Assembly: GCA_018897535.1 (NCBI GenBank) | Contig: JAHIKO010000060.1 | Coordinates: 1 to 25,521 of the forward strand | Length of the DNA: 25,521 bases | DNA from: Candidatus Dependentiae bacterium | GTDB taxonomy: Bacteria; Babelota; Babeliae; Babelales; UASB340 | Direction: 5' to 3' | In this document: positions 7,542 to 15,113 of the stretch, piece by piece | Numbering within the stretch: the stretch's first letter is position 1 | Layout of the letters: each line of letters begins with the position of its first letter | The notes under the pieces: model-generated | What the model saw: only the letters and a program-made list of their open reading frames with translations | What the model was told of the DNA's origin: nothing | Databases searched by the model: none | Translations under genes and position numbers: made by a program

Positions 7542-8891
7542 CTAATTTATTAAAGCTCTGGCAATTTCTGCGGGAATCAATCCGGCAGTATTTTTAAATG
7601 CGAAACCTGTAGGCTTAAATGTTCCAATAAAACCTTGGTATGTAAAATTGGGTTTTGGATCTTTTGCTACAAATTCAACCTGTCCGGCGTTATCTCCAAA
7701 TATTAAAGCATCATCACCAATCCAAATAGTTTTTAATTGTGTTGAAATTTCATAATTATTCTCAGAAAAACTCAATAAACCTCCAGATGATAAACAAAAA
7801 TTACCATCGGGTCCAAAATCCATTTTTTTCATTTGCCCTTTTAATGTTGGATCTGCCAATAATGAATTTATCTCTATCCACCCACCGCTACCTATAAAAA
7901 TAATCCCACCCTGTTTTGCAGTAAGACTGTATTTCCCTTTAGCAAAAGAAATACTTCCGTAATTTCCTGACGGTGGTGCATAACTATTTGCTGAACGGTA
8001 TGGTGTGGTTCCGCCATCAACACGAATCATTGCTTTGCCCTTTACCAAAACATCAATATCATCTGATTCGGCATTTCCAATGTATAAATGTTTGGTATTT
8101 CCGTAACCTCTTACATCCAATATTGCTCCATTTTGAACAATAACATTTCCAACCCCTTTAATTGTTACTGTTGCAGAACTATCCGGCGAAAATGAAGCAA
8201 AATTATCGAGAATAAACGATGGATAAAGAGTTGGGCTTGAAATTGTTCCTTTTAAATTTATAGAGGCTCCATTTTCGAATATTACAGATCCTGCGCCTGA
8301 AAATTTTAATTCAACATTTGATTCTAAATCTAAAGTCAAATTGCTACCTAAAACAACTTGTGCACCATCTGTTGTTAAATTTACCGTTAACTGTGAATCT
8401 GCGTCAAACAACAAACTACCGTCTATATTAAATGTATCTGAAACGTTAATTATATTATTTTTTCCAATTATATTTATTATATCTCCGGATTTTAATGTAA
8501 CCGTTTCATTTTTAATATTTAAAGTTGAGGCATCTTGCATAGTTAAATTTAAAGATCCAATAGAATTGACCGAAAATTTATCTGCTATAGTTGATGATAA
8601 AACTATATTGCCATCGGAAAGAGATAAATCAATATCACTCATATTTGTATATCGATTAATTTGCGCACTAGATAATGGCGGATTAATATTCTTTGTTTGC
8701 GTAATTTTATTTAACTTGGATTTTTTTTTATTTGATAATAAATTGAATTTTTCTATATCTTTTTGGTATTGCAACTGTAATGCAGTTATTTTTTTATTCT
8801 CAAATAAATTATTTTTATCTTTATTTGTTTCAGAAATTAAAATTGAAAAAGAAAAAACAAACAAAATAATAAAATTCGTTGTTTTTTTCAT
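7542..8891 (-). CDS. Secreted beta-solenoid-like protein
   Basis: The product is 449 aa. The ATG at 8891 follows AAGGGG by 5 bp; an in-frame GTG at 8906 would overlap that site and is less likely. Signal peptide 1-20 (MKKTTNFIILFVFSFSILIS). Residues 22-67 are charged and probably helical. Residues 86-410 hold many short Asn/Gly/Ser-rich strands, as in beta-helix or beta-roll surface proteins. IIGKNNIINV (141-150) weakly echoes the GNGNIIDF motif of the paralogs at 2690-5803. The C-terminus (FAFKNTAGLIPAEIARALI) differs from the TFSVL end of the paralogs. It is first in a probable two-gene operon with the outer-membrane protein. No catalytic motif. A surface-exposed structural or binding protein is inference. 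Confidence 0.8.
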   Translation of the reverse strand: MKKTTNFIILFVFSFSILISETNKDKNNLFENKKITALQLQYQKDIEKFNLLSNKKKSKLNKITQTKNINPPLSSAQINRYTNMSDIDLSLSDGNIVLSSTIADKFSVNSIGSLNLTMQDASTLNIKNETVTLKSGDIINIIGKNNIINVSDTFNIDGSLLFDADSQLTVNLTTDGAQVVLGSNLTLDLESNVELKFSGAGSVIFENGASINLKGTISSPTLYPSFILDNFASFSPDSSATVTIKGVGNVIVQNGAILDVRGYGNTKHLYIGNAESDDIDVLVKGKAMIRVDGGTTPYRSANSYAPPSGNYGSISFAKGKYSLTAKQGGIIFIGSGGWIEINSLLADPTLKGQMKKMDFGPDGNFCLSSGGLLSFSENNYEISTQLKTIWIGDDALIFGDNAGQVEFVAKDPKPNFTYQGFIGTFKPTGFAFKNTAGLIPAEIARALIN

Positions 8892-8939
8892 ACAACCCCT
8901 TCTCACTTTTTACTATCTCTATTTTTTAAATCTGAAAGT

Positions 8940-8957
8940 GAGTCTAATATTGGACTC
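8940..8957. repeat. 18-bp near-perfect palindrome
   Basis: GAGTCTAATATTGGACTC has two 9-base halves that match except at one pair. Seven T follow it on the plus strand. It could be a repressor site over the promoter, or a plus-strand terminator-like hairpin, though no plus-strand gene ends here. Confidence 0.5.
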
Positions 8958-8969
8958 TTTTTTTGTAAA
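8941..8969 (-). promoter_or_regulatory. Candidate promoter of the beta-solenoid/outer-membrane operon
   Basis: On the minus strand TTTACA (8969-8964, five of six matches to the -35 consensus) is followed after exactly 17 bp by TAGACT (8946-8941, four of six to the -10 consensus). The ATG at 8891 lies about 50 bp downstream. An 18-bp near-palindrome at 8940-8957 covers the -10 box and part of the spacer. Confidence 0.45.
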
Positions 8970-8980
8970 GAAAACATTTT

Positions 8981-9931
8981 TTAATAAATAATATCTAAAG
9001 CTTGCGCTATTTCAGATTTAATTTTATTACAACTTTTATCCCAAAAAATTTGTTCTTGCTTATCTAAATCTACATTTAAAACCTGACAAATTCCGCCGGT
9101 TCTTAAAACCGTTGGAATACTTATACACAAATCGCTTCCATCTTTATCTTTAATAACCGAAGATACGGTAAAAACTCTTGCTTGATTTGTTAAAATAGCT
9201 CTAACCATTTTTGTTATTACGGTAGCAATAGCAAAATAAGTTGCACCTTTTTTATCAATAACTTCGTATACCGAATCTCTTACTTTTTTATAAAGTTTAT
9301 TTAATAATTCTTTTTCATCTTTAGAAAAGTTTGCAATAGGCATACCGGCAATATTTGCATGACTCCACCAAACAAATTGAGAATCTCCATGTTCACCTAA
9401 AATATATGCATTTATATCTTTAGGACTAATTTTAAATTCTTGTCCCATAAGATATCTTAATCTTGAAGTATCAAGAACTGTTCCAGACCCAAAAACTTTA
9501 CACTTTTCAAACCCGGATAATTTATATGCTACATAAGTCATAACATCTAATGGATTAGTAACAATAAGCAAAATACAATCTTTATTATACTTTGCTATTT
9601 CAGGAATAATTTTCTTAAAAATATTAATATTTGTTTTTAACAATTCAGATCTGGGTTGCCCGGATATTTGGGCAGATCCGGCAGTAACAATAACAATTTT
9701 TGCATTTTCTACCAATTCAAAAGAATCTCCGGCTACAATATTTGCTGAGTTGGTAAATTGCATTCCATGCTCCAAGTCTAATGCATGCCCACGAGCAATT
9801 TTACTGTCTCTATCTATCAATGCTATGTCTGATGCAATTCCATCAAGCATCAACGAATATGCTGTAGTACTCCCAACAAATCCTGTACCTATAATGGCCA
9901 CTTTATTTGAAGAATTTAAATTTGATTTCAT
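8981..9931 (-). CDS. ldh: L-lactate dehydrogenase
   Basis: The enzyme interconverts pyruvate and L-lactate with NADH in the cytoplasm. It is 316 aa from the ATG at 9931, chosen because GGGAG lies just upstream; an in-frame ATG at 9943 is part of that site. Visible features: Rossmann loop GTGFVG (15-20), Asp40 for NAD binding, substrate loop AGSAQISGQPR (84-94), TNP (125-127), DTSR (154-157) and catalytic GEHGDS (179-184, His181). In the loop Q-x-x-G-x-x-R, Gln88 stands where malate dehydrogenases have Arg, so lactate is favoured over malate. Arg94, Asp154, Arg157 and His181 complete the site. The usual length is about 310-330 aa. It diverges from the NlpC/P60-like gene and would recycle NAD+ if glycolysis is used. 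No other metabolic gene is nearby. Confidence 0.92.
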   Translation of the reverse strand: MKSNLNSSNKVAIIGTGFVGSTTAYSLMLDGIASDIALIDRDSKIARGHALDLEHGMQFTNSANIVAGDSFELVENAKIVIVTAGSAQISGQPRSELLKTNINIFKKIIPEIAKYNKDCILLIVTNPLDVMTYVAYKLSGFEKCKVFGSGTVLDTSRLRYLMGQEFKISPKDINAYILGEHGDSQFVWWSHANIAGMPIANFSKDEKELLNKLYKKVRDSVYEVIDKKGATYFAIATVITKMVRAILTNQARVFTVSSVIKDKDGSDLCISIPTVLRTGGICQVLNVDLDKQEQIFWDKSCNKIKSEIAQALDIIY

Positions 9932-9962
9932 TATTTCTCCCATTAATTTTTAATTACTTAAT

Positions 9963-9992
9963 CTTATAAAGATAAAAGTTGTTTAAAATCAA
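9963..9992 (-). promoter_or_regulatory. Candidate promoter of ldh
   Basis: On the minus strand TTGATT (9992-9987) and TATAAG (9968-9963) are separated by 18 bp, about 32 bp before the ATG at 9931. The -10 box matches consensus at five of six positions. It lies back to back with the candidate plus-strand promoter. Confidence 0.45.
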
Positions 9993-10007
9993 TAATTTTT
10001 AAATAAT
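9979..10007 (+). promoter_or_regulatory. Candidate promoter of the NlpC/P60-like gene
   Basis: TTGTTT (9979-9984) and AATAAT (10002-10007) have a 17-bp spacer. The start codon at 10090 is about 80 bp further on. The region is so AT-rich that other pairs can be drawn, for example TTTACT (10018-10023) with TTAAAT, so the exact boxes are uncertain. Confidence 0.35.
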
Positions 10008-10089
10008 TTCAAAAAAGTTTACTTAACAAAAACAAAAATTTTAAATTAAATTCTTCTAAATATTTTCACCAATTTTTTAAGGAGACGTT

Positions 10090-10905
10090 ATGAAAAAATT
10101 TTTTTTAGTACTATTTACTTTAATAAATGCTAATGCATTTGCAATGCAACAAACCACAACACATATTTTTCCCGAGGAAGGTTTAATTACAAAATATGAA
10201 GTAATACGACCGGATTTTTATAATATTTTTGCGACAGATTATGCAATGGCAAATCCCACACATGTTGTTAACCTTGAAGCATCAAGAATTTTATTAAATT
10301 TAAAAGAATCTTACTATGAACATACAACAACAGTTGACGAGATAAATGGAATTTATAAATTAGATTGCTCAGGCCTTGTCGGATATATTTTAAGATATGC
10401 TCTAAATGCACATTATTTGCCAGTAGATGCAGCTAAAATCATGGGTACAACAAGACCTCTTGCAGCAGATTTTTACACATTCTTTAATTCATGTCCAACT
10501 ACAGAAAATCCATATGGATGGATGAAAATTAGTTATTTGAGAAATGCACTTCCCGGAGACATAATTGCTTGGAAGTATGCGGATGAAACAAAAGACAATA
10601 CAGGACATATTGTTGTTATTTCCGGAATAACTGCAAAATTTACAGAGTCGGTTACGGTAAATAACGTAAAATACTGGGAATATAAAGTTAGAGTAATAGA
10701 TTCATCAAGCAGTACACACTACCAAGATTCTAGAGACTTAGCTTCAAATATTACACATGAAGGAGTAGGTGTAGGCGATATGTATTTTGGTGTCAATCAA
10801 GCGGGCGAAATTAAGTATTGGAAATGGAATTCCAGAAGCGACACACCTCAATTTGATTATATTGCAATAGGCCGAGCAACTCCAATACAATTACTAAATA
10901 AATAA
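10090..10905 (+). CDS. Secreted NlpC/P60-like cysteine peptidase or amidase
   Basis: The product is 271 aa from an ATG with AAGGAGA upstream. Signal peptide 1-18, cut after NAFA. Core motifs fit the NlpC/P60 papain-like fold: LDCSGLVGYIL (91-101) supplies the catalytic Cys93, PGDIIAWK (155-162) is the usual strand before the histidine, and GHIVVISG (172-179) supplies His173. The third polar residue may be Asp204 or His210. Such enzymes usually cut peptide links in peptidoglycan, here from the periplasm. The 90-residue region before Cys93 is not recognised. It is the only plus-strand gene in the window, standing alone between ldh and the ribosomal cluster, and shares a terminator with rplQ. 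A non-peptidoglycan target, such as a host amide bond, cannot be excluded. Confidence 0.8.
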   Translation: MKKFFLVLFTLINANAFAMQQTTTHIFPEEGLITKYEVIRPDFYNIFATDYAMANPTHVVNLEASRILLNLKESYYEHTTTVDEINGIYKLDCSGLVGYILRYALNAHYLPVDAAKIMGTTRPLAADFYTFFNSCPTTENPYGWMKISYLRNALPGDIIAWKYADETKDNTGHIVVISGITAKFTESVTVNNVKYWEYKVRVIDSSSSTHYQDSRDLASNITHEGVGVGDMYFGVNQAGEIKYWKWNSRSDTPQFDYIAIGRATPIQLLNK

Positions 10906-10920
10906 TTTTTTTTATAAACA

Positions 10921-10956
10921 AAAAAAATGGCCGGATTTTTCTTCCGGCCATTTTTT
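10921..10956. terminator. Bidirectional intrinsic terminator
   Basis: A perfect 14-bp inverted repeat (AAAAAATGGCCGGA / TCCGGCCATTTTTT) has a 7-nt loop. The outer A/T parts give a T-run in both directions, so it can end the plus-strand peptidase gene (stop at 10905) and the minus-strand ribosomal cluster (rplQ stop at 10971). Confidence 0.9.
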
Positions 10957-10970
10957 AATTTAAGCTTTAA

Positions 10971-11327
10971 TTAAACCCATTCAAGACGTGCTATTGGTGC
11001 AACATCGCTAGGTCTGGTTCCAAGATTTATAACTCTTGTATATCCACCCGGACGATTAACATATTTTGGAGCAATTTCTTTTATAAGTTTTTCTACCATT
11101 GCTTGATCATATGGTAGAATTTGTTTAATTCTTCTTATTGTATTAAAATCATAACCTTTTCGTGCTACAGTTACAGCTTTTTCAATAAAATTCTGTACTT
11201 CTTTTACACGCGGTTTGGTTGATTGTAAAACACCGTTTTTTATAAAATGAATCGCTTGATTTCTTACGAGCGATCTTTTATGTGCGGGTTTTACATTTAA
11301 TTTTCTTTTTCCATTCTGATGCTTCAT
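10971..11327 (-). CDS. rplQ: 50S ribosomal protein L17
   Basis: At 118 aa it has the usual bacterial L17 length. The N-terminus (MKHQNGKRKLNVKPAHKRSL) and the segment TRVINLGTRPSDVAPIARLEWV are typical; the latter ends the protein, without an added tail. L17 binds 23S rRNA near the peptide-exit side of the large subunit. Its ATG overlaps the TGA of rpoA by 4 bp (ATGA), so the two are translationally coupled. It is the last gene of the cluster, 14 bp before the bidirectional terminator. Confidence 0.97.
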   Translation of the reverse strand: MKHQNGKRKLNVKPAHKRSLVRNQAIHFIKNGVLQSTKPRVKEVQNFIEKAVTVARKGYDFNTIRRIKQILPYDQAMVEKLIKEIAPKYVNRPGGYTRVINLGTRPSDVAPIARLEWV

Positions 11328-12382
11328 GATTTTAAGCTATCCTCTTGTTTTTTTATAACTTTTTTAAGATCCAATTCTTTAACATTCATTCCTAGATGTA
11401 AACCGAATGCTGTAAGAATCTCTTTTACTTCTCTTAAAGATTTTCTACCAAAGTTTTTAATCTTTAATAGATCATCATCTGTAAGGTTAACTAGATCGAT
11501 AACACGCTTAATACCGGCAACTACCAAACAATTATGAGCTCTAACAGAAAATTCCAATTCATCAATAGGTTTTAAGAATAAATCAACCGGCAAACCTTTT
11601 GTTGGACCTTGTGCATCCAATGTTGTCTCTGCCGAAGTTGACTCTTCTTTATCTTCAGAAATTTCGTTAAATGGAATTTCATCAGTATGTAAGAAATGTT
11701 CAAGTTGAGTTCTTAGTACTGAAGTAGCATAATGAACAATATCAGTTGGGTTGGCAGCACCATTTGTATCGATGGATAATTTCAATTTATCATAATCAAT
11801 AGATTGACCAACACGAGTTTTTTCAACTGCAATTTCAACTTTTCTAATTGGAGAAAACATTGCATCCAAATAAATTTTACCATCTTCTTGTAAAGCTGTG
11901 CCCATTGGCCACTGAGCAGGAAGATATCCTCTTCCCATCTCTACAAAAAACTCAATTTCCAATTTACCATCGTGAGCCAAATGAGCAATTACATGATCTT
12001 TATTGATTAACTCTAAGTGTTCATCTGCAACTATATCAGAAACTCTAACTACATTTTCACCTGAAATACTTAAATTCATTTTTCCAGGTAAGCCTGTATT
12101 ATTTTTCAAAACTATCTGTTTTATATTTAATAAAATTTGCAACGTATCTTCAATTACGCCCTTGAGTGTAGAAAATTCGTTATTCACACCTTTGATAATA
12201 ACGCTTGTAACTGCGCAACCTTCAACAGATGAGAGAATAACTCGACGCAAAGCATTTCCTAAAGTTATTCCAAATCCCGGTTCTAAAGGCTGAGCAATCA
12301 ATTCTCCAAAAGTATCCGTAACTGTCTTTTTTTCCCACTTAACAGTTGGTAATGTCAGCGGTTTATATACCTTATCTAGCAT
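11324..12382 (-). CDS. rpoA: DNA-directed RNA polymerase subunit alpha
   Basis: The 352-aa product scaffolds RNA polymerase and binds upstream promoter DNA. The N-terminal domain has the dimer and beta-contact segment (GFGITLGNALRRVILSSV, about residues 37-54). After a linker (about 232-257) rich in Glu, Ser and Thr comes the C-terminal domain with FSVRAHNCL, whose Arg corresponds to the DNA-contacting Arg265 of E. coli, and the helix-hairpin-helix segment NFGRKSLREVKEIL. It is slightly longer than the E. coli subunit (329 aa), partly from the linker. GGAGG lies close before the ATG, one of the strongest ribosome-binding sites here. Placed between rpsD and rplQ as in most bacteria. Confidence 0.98.
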   Translation of the reverse strand: MLDKVYKPLTLPTVKWEKKTVTDTFGELIAQPLEPGFGITLGNALRRVILSSVEGCAVTSVIIKGVNNEFSTLKGVIEDTLQILLNIKQIVLKNNTGLPGKMNLSISGENVVRVSDIVADEHLELINKDHVIAHLAHDGKLEIEFFVEMGRGYLPAQWPMGTALQEDGKIYLDAMFSPIRKVEIAVEKTRVGQSIDYDKLKLSIDTNGAANPTDIVHYATSVLRTQLEHFLHTDEIPFNEISEDKEESTSAETTLDAQGPTKGLPVDLFLKPIDELEFSVRAHNCLVVAGIKRVIDLVNLTDDDLLKIKNFGRKSLREVKEILTAFGLHLGMNVKELDLKKVIKKQEDSLKS

Positions 12383-12413
12383 TCGGCCTCCACAGTCTTT
12401 CTTTACTTAAATC

Positions 12414-13052
12414 TTATTTAGAATACAACTCAACAATTAAATGTTCCTGGATTGGAGCAGTTATATCAGAACGAATAGGCAAACGAAGTACCGTACCTTT
12501 ACGATCTTTTTTATCCAACTCAAGCCATTCTGGCAATTTAATACCAATATTCATTCTTTTATCTATAACACCTTCAACAAATTCTTTGTTTTTAAGTGTT
12601 GAATCATTTATTGTAATAATATCACCCTGTTTTACCATATAAGATGGTGATGATACTCTTTTACCATTAACATTTACATGTCCATGAACAACAAACTGTC
12701 TTGCTTGCTCTTTTGAATAAGCCATCTTTAAACGAAAAACAACGTTATCAACTCTGCGTTCAAGTAAAAATAATAAATTTTCACCTGTAACACCTTTTAA
12801 TGCTGTTGCTTTTTTAAAAACAAAACTAAATTGTCTTTCAAGAGCACCATACATTAATTTAACTTTTTGTTTTTCTGCTAATTGTTTTCCATATTCTGAA
12901 AGTTTGATAGCACCCTGTTTTTTTGGATGCTGTCCCGGAGTAGAAGCTCTTCTTTCCATAGGACATTTTGCAGTACGACATTTTAAGCCTTTTAAGAACA
13001 ATTTATCACCAGCGCGTCTACATCTTCTGCAAATTGCTGAATTACCTGCCAT
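12414..13052 (-). CDS. rpsD: 30S ribosomal protein S4, zinc-binding type
   Basis: The 212-aa protein binds the 5' domain of 16S rRNA early in small-subunit assembly. The N-terminus has Cys8, Cys11, Cys25 and Cys30, the spacing of the zinc site known from Thermus S4, so this is the cysteine-containing form. The S4 RNA-binding domain follows from about residue 98 (RRVDNVVFRLKMAYSKEQAR, then VHGHVNVNGKRV). S4 in other bacteria often represses its own operon; no leader site is visible here. It lies between rpsK and rpoA. Confidence 0.97.
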   Translation of the reverse strand: MAGNSAICRRCRRAGDKLFLKGLKCRTAKCPMERRASTPGQHPKKQGAIKLSEYGKQLAEKQKVKLMYGALERQFSFVFKKATALKGVTGENLLFLLERRVDNVVFRLKMAYSKEQARQFVVHGHVNVNGKRVSSPSYMVKQGDIITINDSTLKNKEFVEGVIDKRMNIGIKLPEWLELDKKDRKGTVLRLPIRSDITAPIQEHLIVELYSK

Positions 13053-13102
13053 AGCTAAACCTACTTTTAATTATAATTTTAAAATTCAAAACTAACTATA
13101 AA

Positions 13103-13486
13103 CTAAACTCTTCTTTTCTTTGGAGGACGGCAACCATTATGAGGAAGCGGAGTCACATCTCTTAGAACAGAAACAGTTAAACCTGAAGACTGCAAAGCTC
13201 TTACGACCGAGTCTCTTCCAGCTCCAGGACCCTTCATGTTAACTTCAACCATCCTTACTCCCAAAGTCAACATTTCTTTTGCTAAATTACCTGCAATTTG
13301 AGTTGCAGCAAAAGGAGTTCCTTTTCTTGCACCTTTAAATCCAAGTTGCCCAGCACTTCCCCTTAAAAGAACATTTCCATCAGTTGTTGTAATTGATACA
13401 ATCGTGTTATTAAAAGTAGATTGTACATGAGCAACAACAGTATCAATATTTTTAACTTGCTGCTTTTTACTCTTTTTATAAGCCAT
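13103..13486 (-). CDS. rpsK: 30S ribosomal protein S11
   Basis: At 127 aa this matches the family length. It has the typical central part (VQSTFNNTIVSITTTDGN, then GFKGARKGTPFAAT) and the C-terminal DVTPLPHNGCRPPKKRRV. S11 sits on the platform of the small subunit next to the mRNA exit path and S7. It is 25 bp downstream of rpsM in the standard alpha-operon order. Confidence 0.97.
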   Translation of the reverse strand: MAYKKSKKQQVKNIDTVVAHVQSTFNNTIVSITTTDGNVLLRGSAGQLGFKGARKGTPFAATQIAGNLAKEMLTLGVRMVEVNMKGPGAGRDSVVRALQSSGLTVSVLRDVTPLPHNGCRPPKKRRV

Positions 13487-13511
13487 CTTTACCTCAGATT
13501 CATTCTATTAA

Positions 13512-13901
13512 TTATTTCTTAGTTATTGTCTTTTTCAAAGCAATTTGTGCACCATCTTTTCTTGGTCCCTTACGTGTTCTTGCATTTGTCTTGGTGCGTT
13601 GTCCACGAACAGGCAAAGATTTTTTATGTCTTAACCCTCTGTATGAACCAATTTCTTGAAGACGCTTAATATTTAAGGTTATATCCTTACGTAAATCGCC
13701 TTCTACAGTATAGTTTTCAGAAATGAATCTTTGAATCAAACCAACTTGTTCATGCGATAAATCTTTTATTCTTACATCCGGACTTATTTTGGTTGCCTTT
13801 AATATATCTTGAGAACGTTTAAGACCAATACCAAAAAGGTATGTAAGGCCAACCTCAACACGTTTATTTCCAGGTAAATTTACACCCTCAATACGAGCCA
13901 T
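13512..13901 (-). CDS. rpsM: 30S ribosomal protein S13
   Basis: At 129 aa it starts MARIEGVNLPGNKRVEVGL, as expected for S13. It contains a helix-two-turn-helix region and the C-terminal RGLRHKKSLPVRGQRTKTNA followed by a basic tail. S13 lies in the head of the small subunit and contacts the P-site tRNA and the large subunit. It is 19 bp after rpmJ. Confidence 0.97.
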   Translation of the reverse strand: MARIEGVNLPGNKRVEVGLTYLFGIGLKRSQDILKATKISPDVRIKDLSHEQVGLIQRFISENYTVEGDLRKDITLNIKRLQEIGSYRGLRHKKSLPVRGQRTKTNARTRKGPRKDGAQIALKKTITKK

Positions 13902-13920
13902 TTAAAAACCTCTCTATAAC

Positions 13921-14037
13921 TTAACCTTGACGCTGCTTATGTCTTGGATTTTTATCACAAACAACTCTTACAATTCTACCACGTTTAATTATCTTACAAT
14001 ACATACAAATCTTTTTAACAGACGTTCTAACTTTCAT
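13921..14037 (-). CDS. rpmJ: 50S ribosomal protein L36, zinc type
   Basis: This 38-aa gene reads MKVRTSVKKICMYC at the start and HKQRQG at the end. Cys11, Cys14, Cys27 and His33 form the zinc ribbon of the cysteine-containing L36. It sits between infA and rpsM, its normal place. L36 binds 23S rRNA domains II and VI. The ribosome-binding site is weak (GAAAGA). Confidence 0.96.
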   Translation of the reverse strand: MKVRTSVKKICMYCKIIKRGRIVRVVCDKNPRHKQRQG

Positions 14038-14083
14038 TGTAATCTTTCAATCTTTAAAAAAGCCATTCAAGAAGACTAATATC

Positions 14084-14308
14084 TTAAGCTTTATATCGTG
14101 AAATAATTCTCCCCTTAGTCAAATCATAAGGAGATAATTCAACTGCGACCTTGTCTCCAGGTAAAAGCTTAATGTAATACATTCTCATTTTACCAGAAAC
14201 ATGCGCAAGAACCAAATGCCCACCCTCTATTTTTACCTGAAACATTGCATTTGGTAAAGCTTTTTCAACAACGCCATCAACAACTATCACATCTTTTTTA
14301 TTTTTCAT
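14084..14308 (-). CDS. infA: Translation initiation factor IF-1
   Basis: IF-1 is a single OB-fold protein that blocks the A site of the small subunit during initiation. I take the ATG at 14308 (74 aa), since AAGGA is 5 bp upstream; a TTG at 14320 would overlap that site. Diagnostic segments are VEKALPNAMFQVKIEGGH, LAHVSGKMRMYYIKLLPGD and VELSPYDLTKGRI. It begins 1 bp after the stop of map, so translation is probably coupled. Confidence 0.96.
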   Translation of the reverse strand: MKNKKDVIVVDGVVEKALPNAMFQVKIEGGHLVLAHVSGKMRMYYIKLLPGDKVAVELSPYDLTKGRIISRYKA

Positions 14309-14309
14309 A

Positions 14310-15080
14310 TTATCCTTCAACCGCCGAATCCGGAAGTCTAGTTAATATTTCCGGCATCCCGGTTGTAACCAAAACTGTATCCTCAACATGAGCCGCAATG
14401 CCGCCATCAACAGTTTTGACTGTCCAACCATCAGCCATAACACGCACATCAAAGCCGCCCTGGGTAATCATAGGCTCTATAGCCAATGTCATCCCACTGC
14501 GAAGCACAGGACCTAAACCGGGCTTTCCAAAATTTGGAATCTCAGGTTCTTCATGAAGGTTTCGCCCTATTCCATGTCCTGCAAAACTTCTTACTACCCC
14601 AAACCCATTCTCTTCTACAATTTTTTGTACACAAGCTGAAATATCCGAAATTCTATTACCCTCAACTGCCAATTTAATAGCAGAATCCAATGCAAATTGG
14701 GCAACTTGTGCAATTCTTTTAATTTCAATATCAACATTTTCAATAAAAAAATATCTTGTCATATCGGCACAATAACCGGCATAAGACGCAACAACATCTA
14801 TTTTAACAAAATCTCCGGATTTTAAAATAACTTTATCGGATGGAATTCCATGAACTAATCCATCATTTAAAGATATACATGTTGCATATTTATAACCGGC
14901 ATAACCCTTGCATTCAGGTTTTAAACCAAATTCAAGAATTTTTTTTTCTATAAAGCTATCAATCTCTAAAGTGGAAATACCCGATTTTAATAGATATCTC
15001 ACATCTTGCATTATTTGTGCTAAAGAATGTCCGGCTTTTCGCATTTTTTCAATAGCACCTTTATTTTTAATAACTATCAC
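14310..15080 (-). CDS. map: Methionine aminopeptidase, type I
   Basis: The enzyme removes the initiator methionine from new proteins. The preferred start is the GTG at 15080 (256 aa), preceded by GGTGG; a TTG nine codons upstream is possible. Metal ligands are visible: Asp in KIDVVAS, Asp in CADMTRYF, His in FAGHGIGR, Glu in LAIEPMI and Glu in HVEDTVLV. The substrate-site His in VHGIPSD is also present. Normally adk lies between secY and map; here map follows secY by 33 bp and no adk is seen. Confidence 0.96.
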   Translation of the reverse strand: MIVIKNKGAIEKMRKAGHSLAQIMQDVRYLLKSGISTLEIDSFIEKKILEFGLKPECKGYAGYKYATCISLNDGLVHGIPSDKVILKSGDFVKIDVVASYAGYCADMTRYFFIENVDIEIKRIAQVAQFALDSAIKLAVEGNRISDISACVQKIVEENGFGVVRSFAGHGIGRNLHEEPEIPNFGKPGLGPVLRSGMTLAIEPMITQGGFDVRVMADGWTVKTVDGGIAAHVEDTVLVTTGMPEILTRLPDSAVEG

Positions 15081-15113
15081 ATAACCACCATTTAATAAGC
15101 TTATCAAGTTGCA

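Noticed and set aside
5887..8891. A two-partner secretion system (TpsA/TpsB)
   Set aside because: The barrel protein has no POTRA domains, and the solenoid lacks the filamentous-haemagglutinin-type N-terminal secretion domain.
8341..8991. A 216-codon plus-strand frame opposite the beta-solenoid gene
   Set aside because: It lies opposite a gene with a signal peptide and a good ribosome-binding site. Its own sequence is unlike a folded protein, and it has no ribosome-binding site of note.
8981..9931. Malate dehydrogenase as the identity of the lactate dehydrogenase gene
   Set aside because: The substrate loop has Gln88 in Q-x-x-G-x-x-R, where malate dehydrogenases carry Arg.
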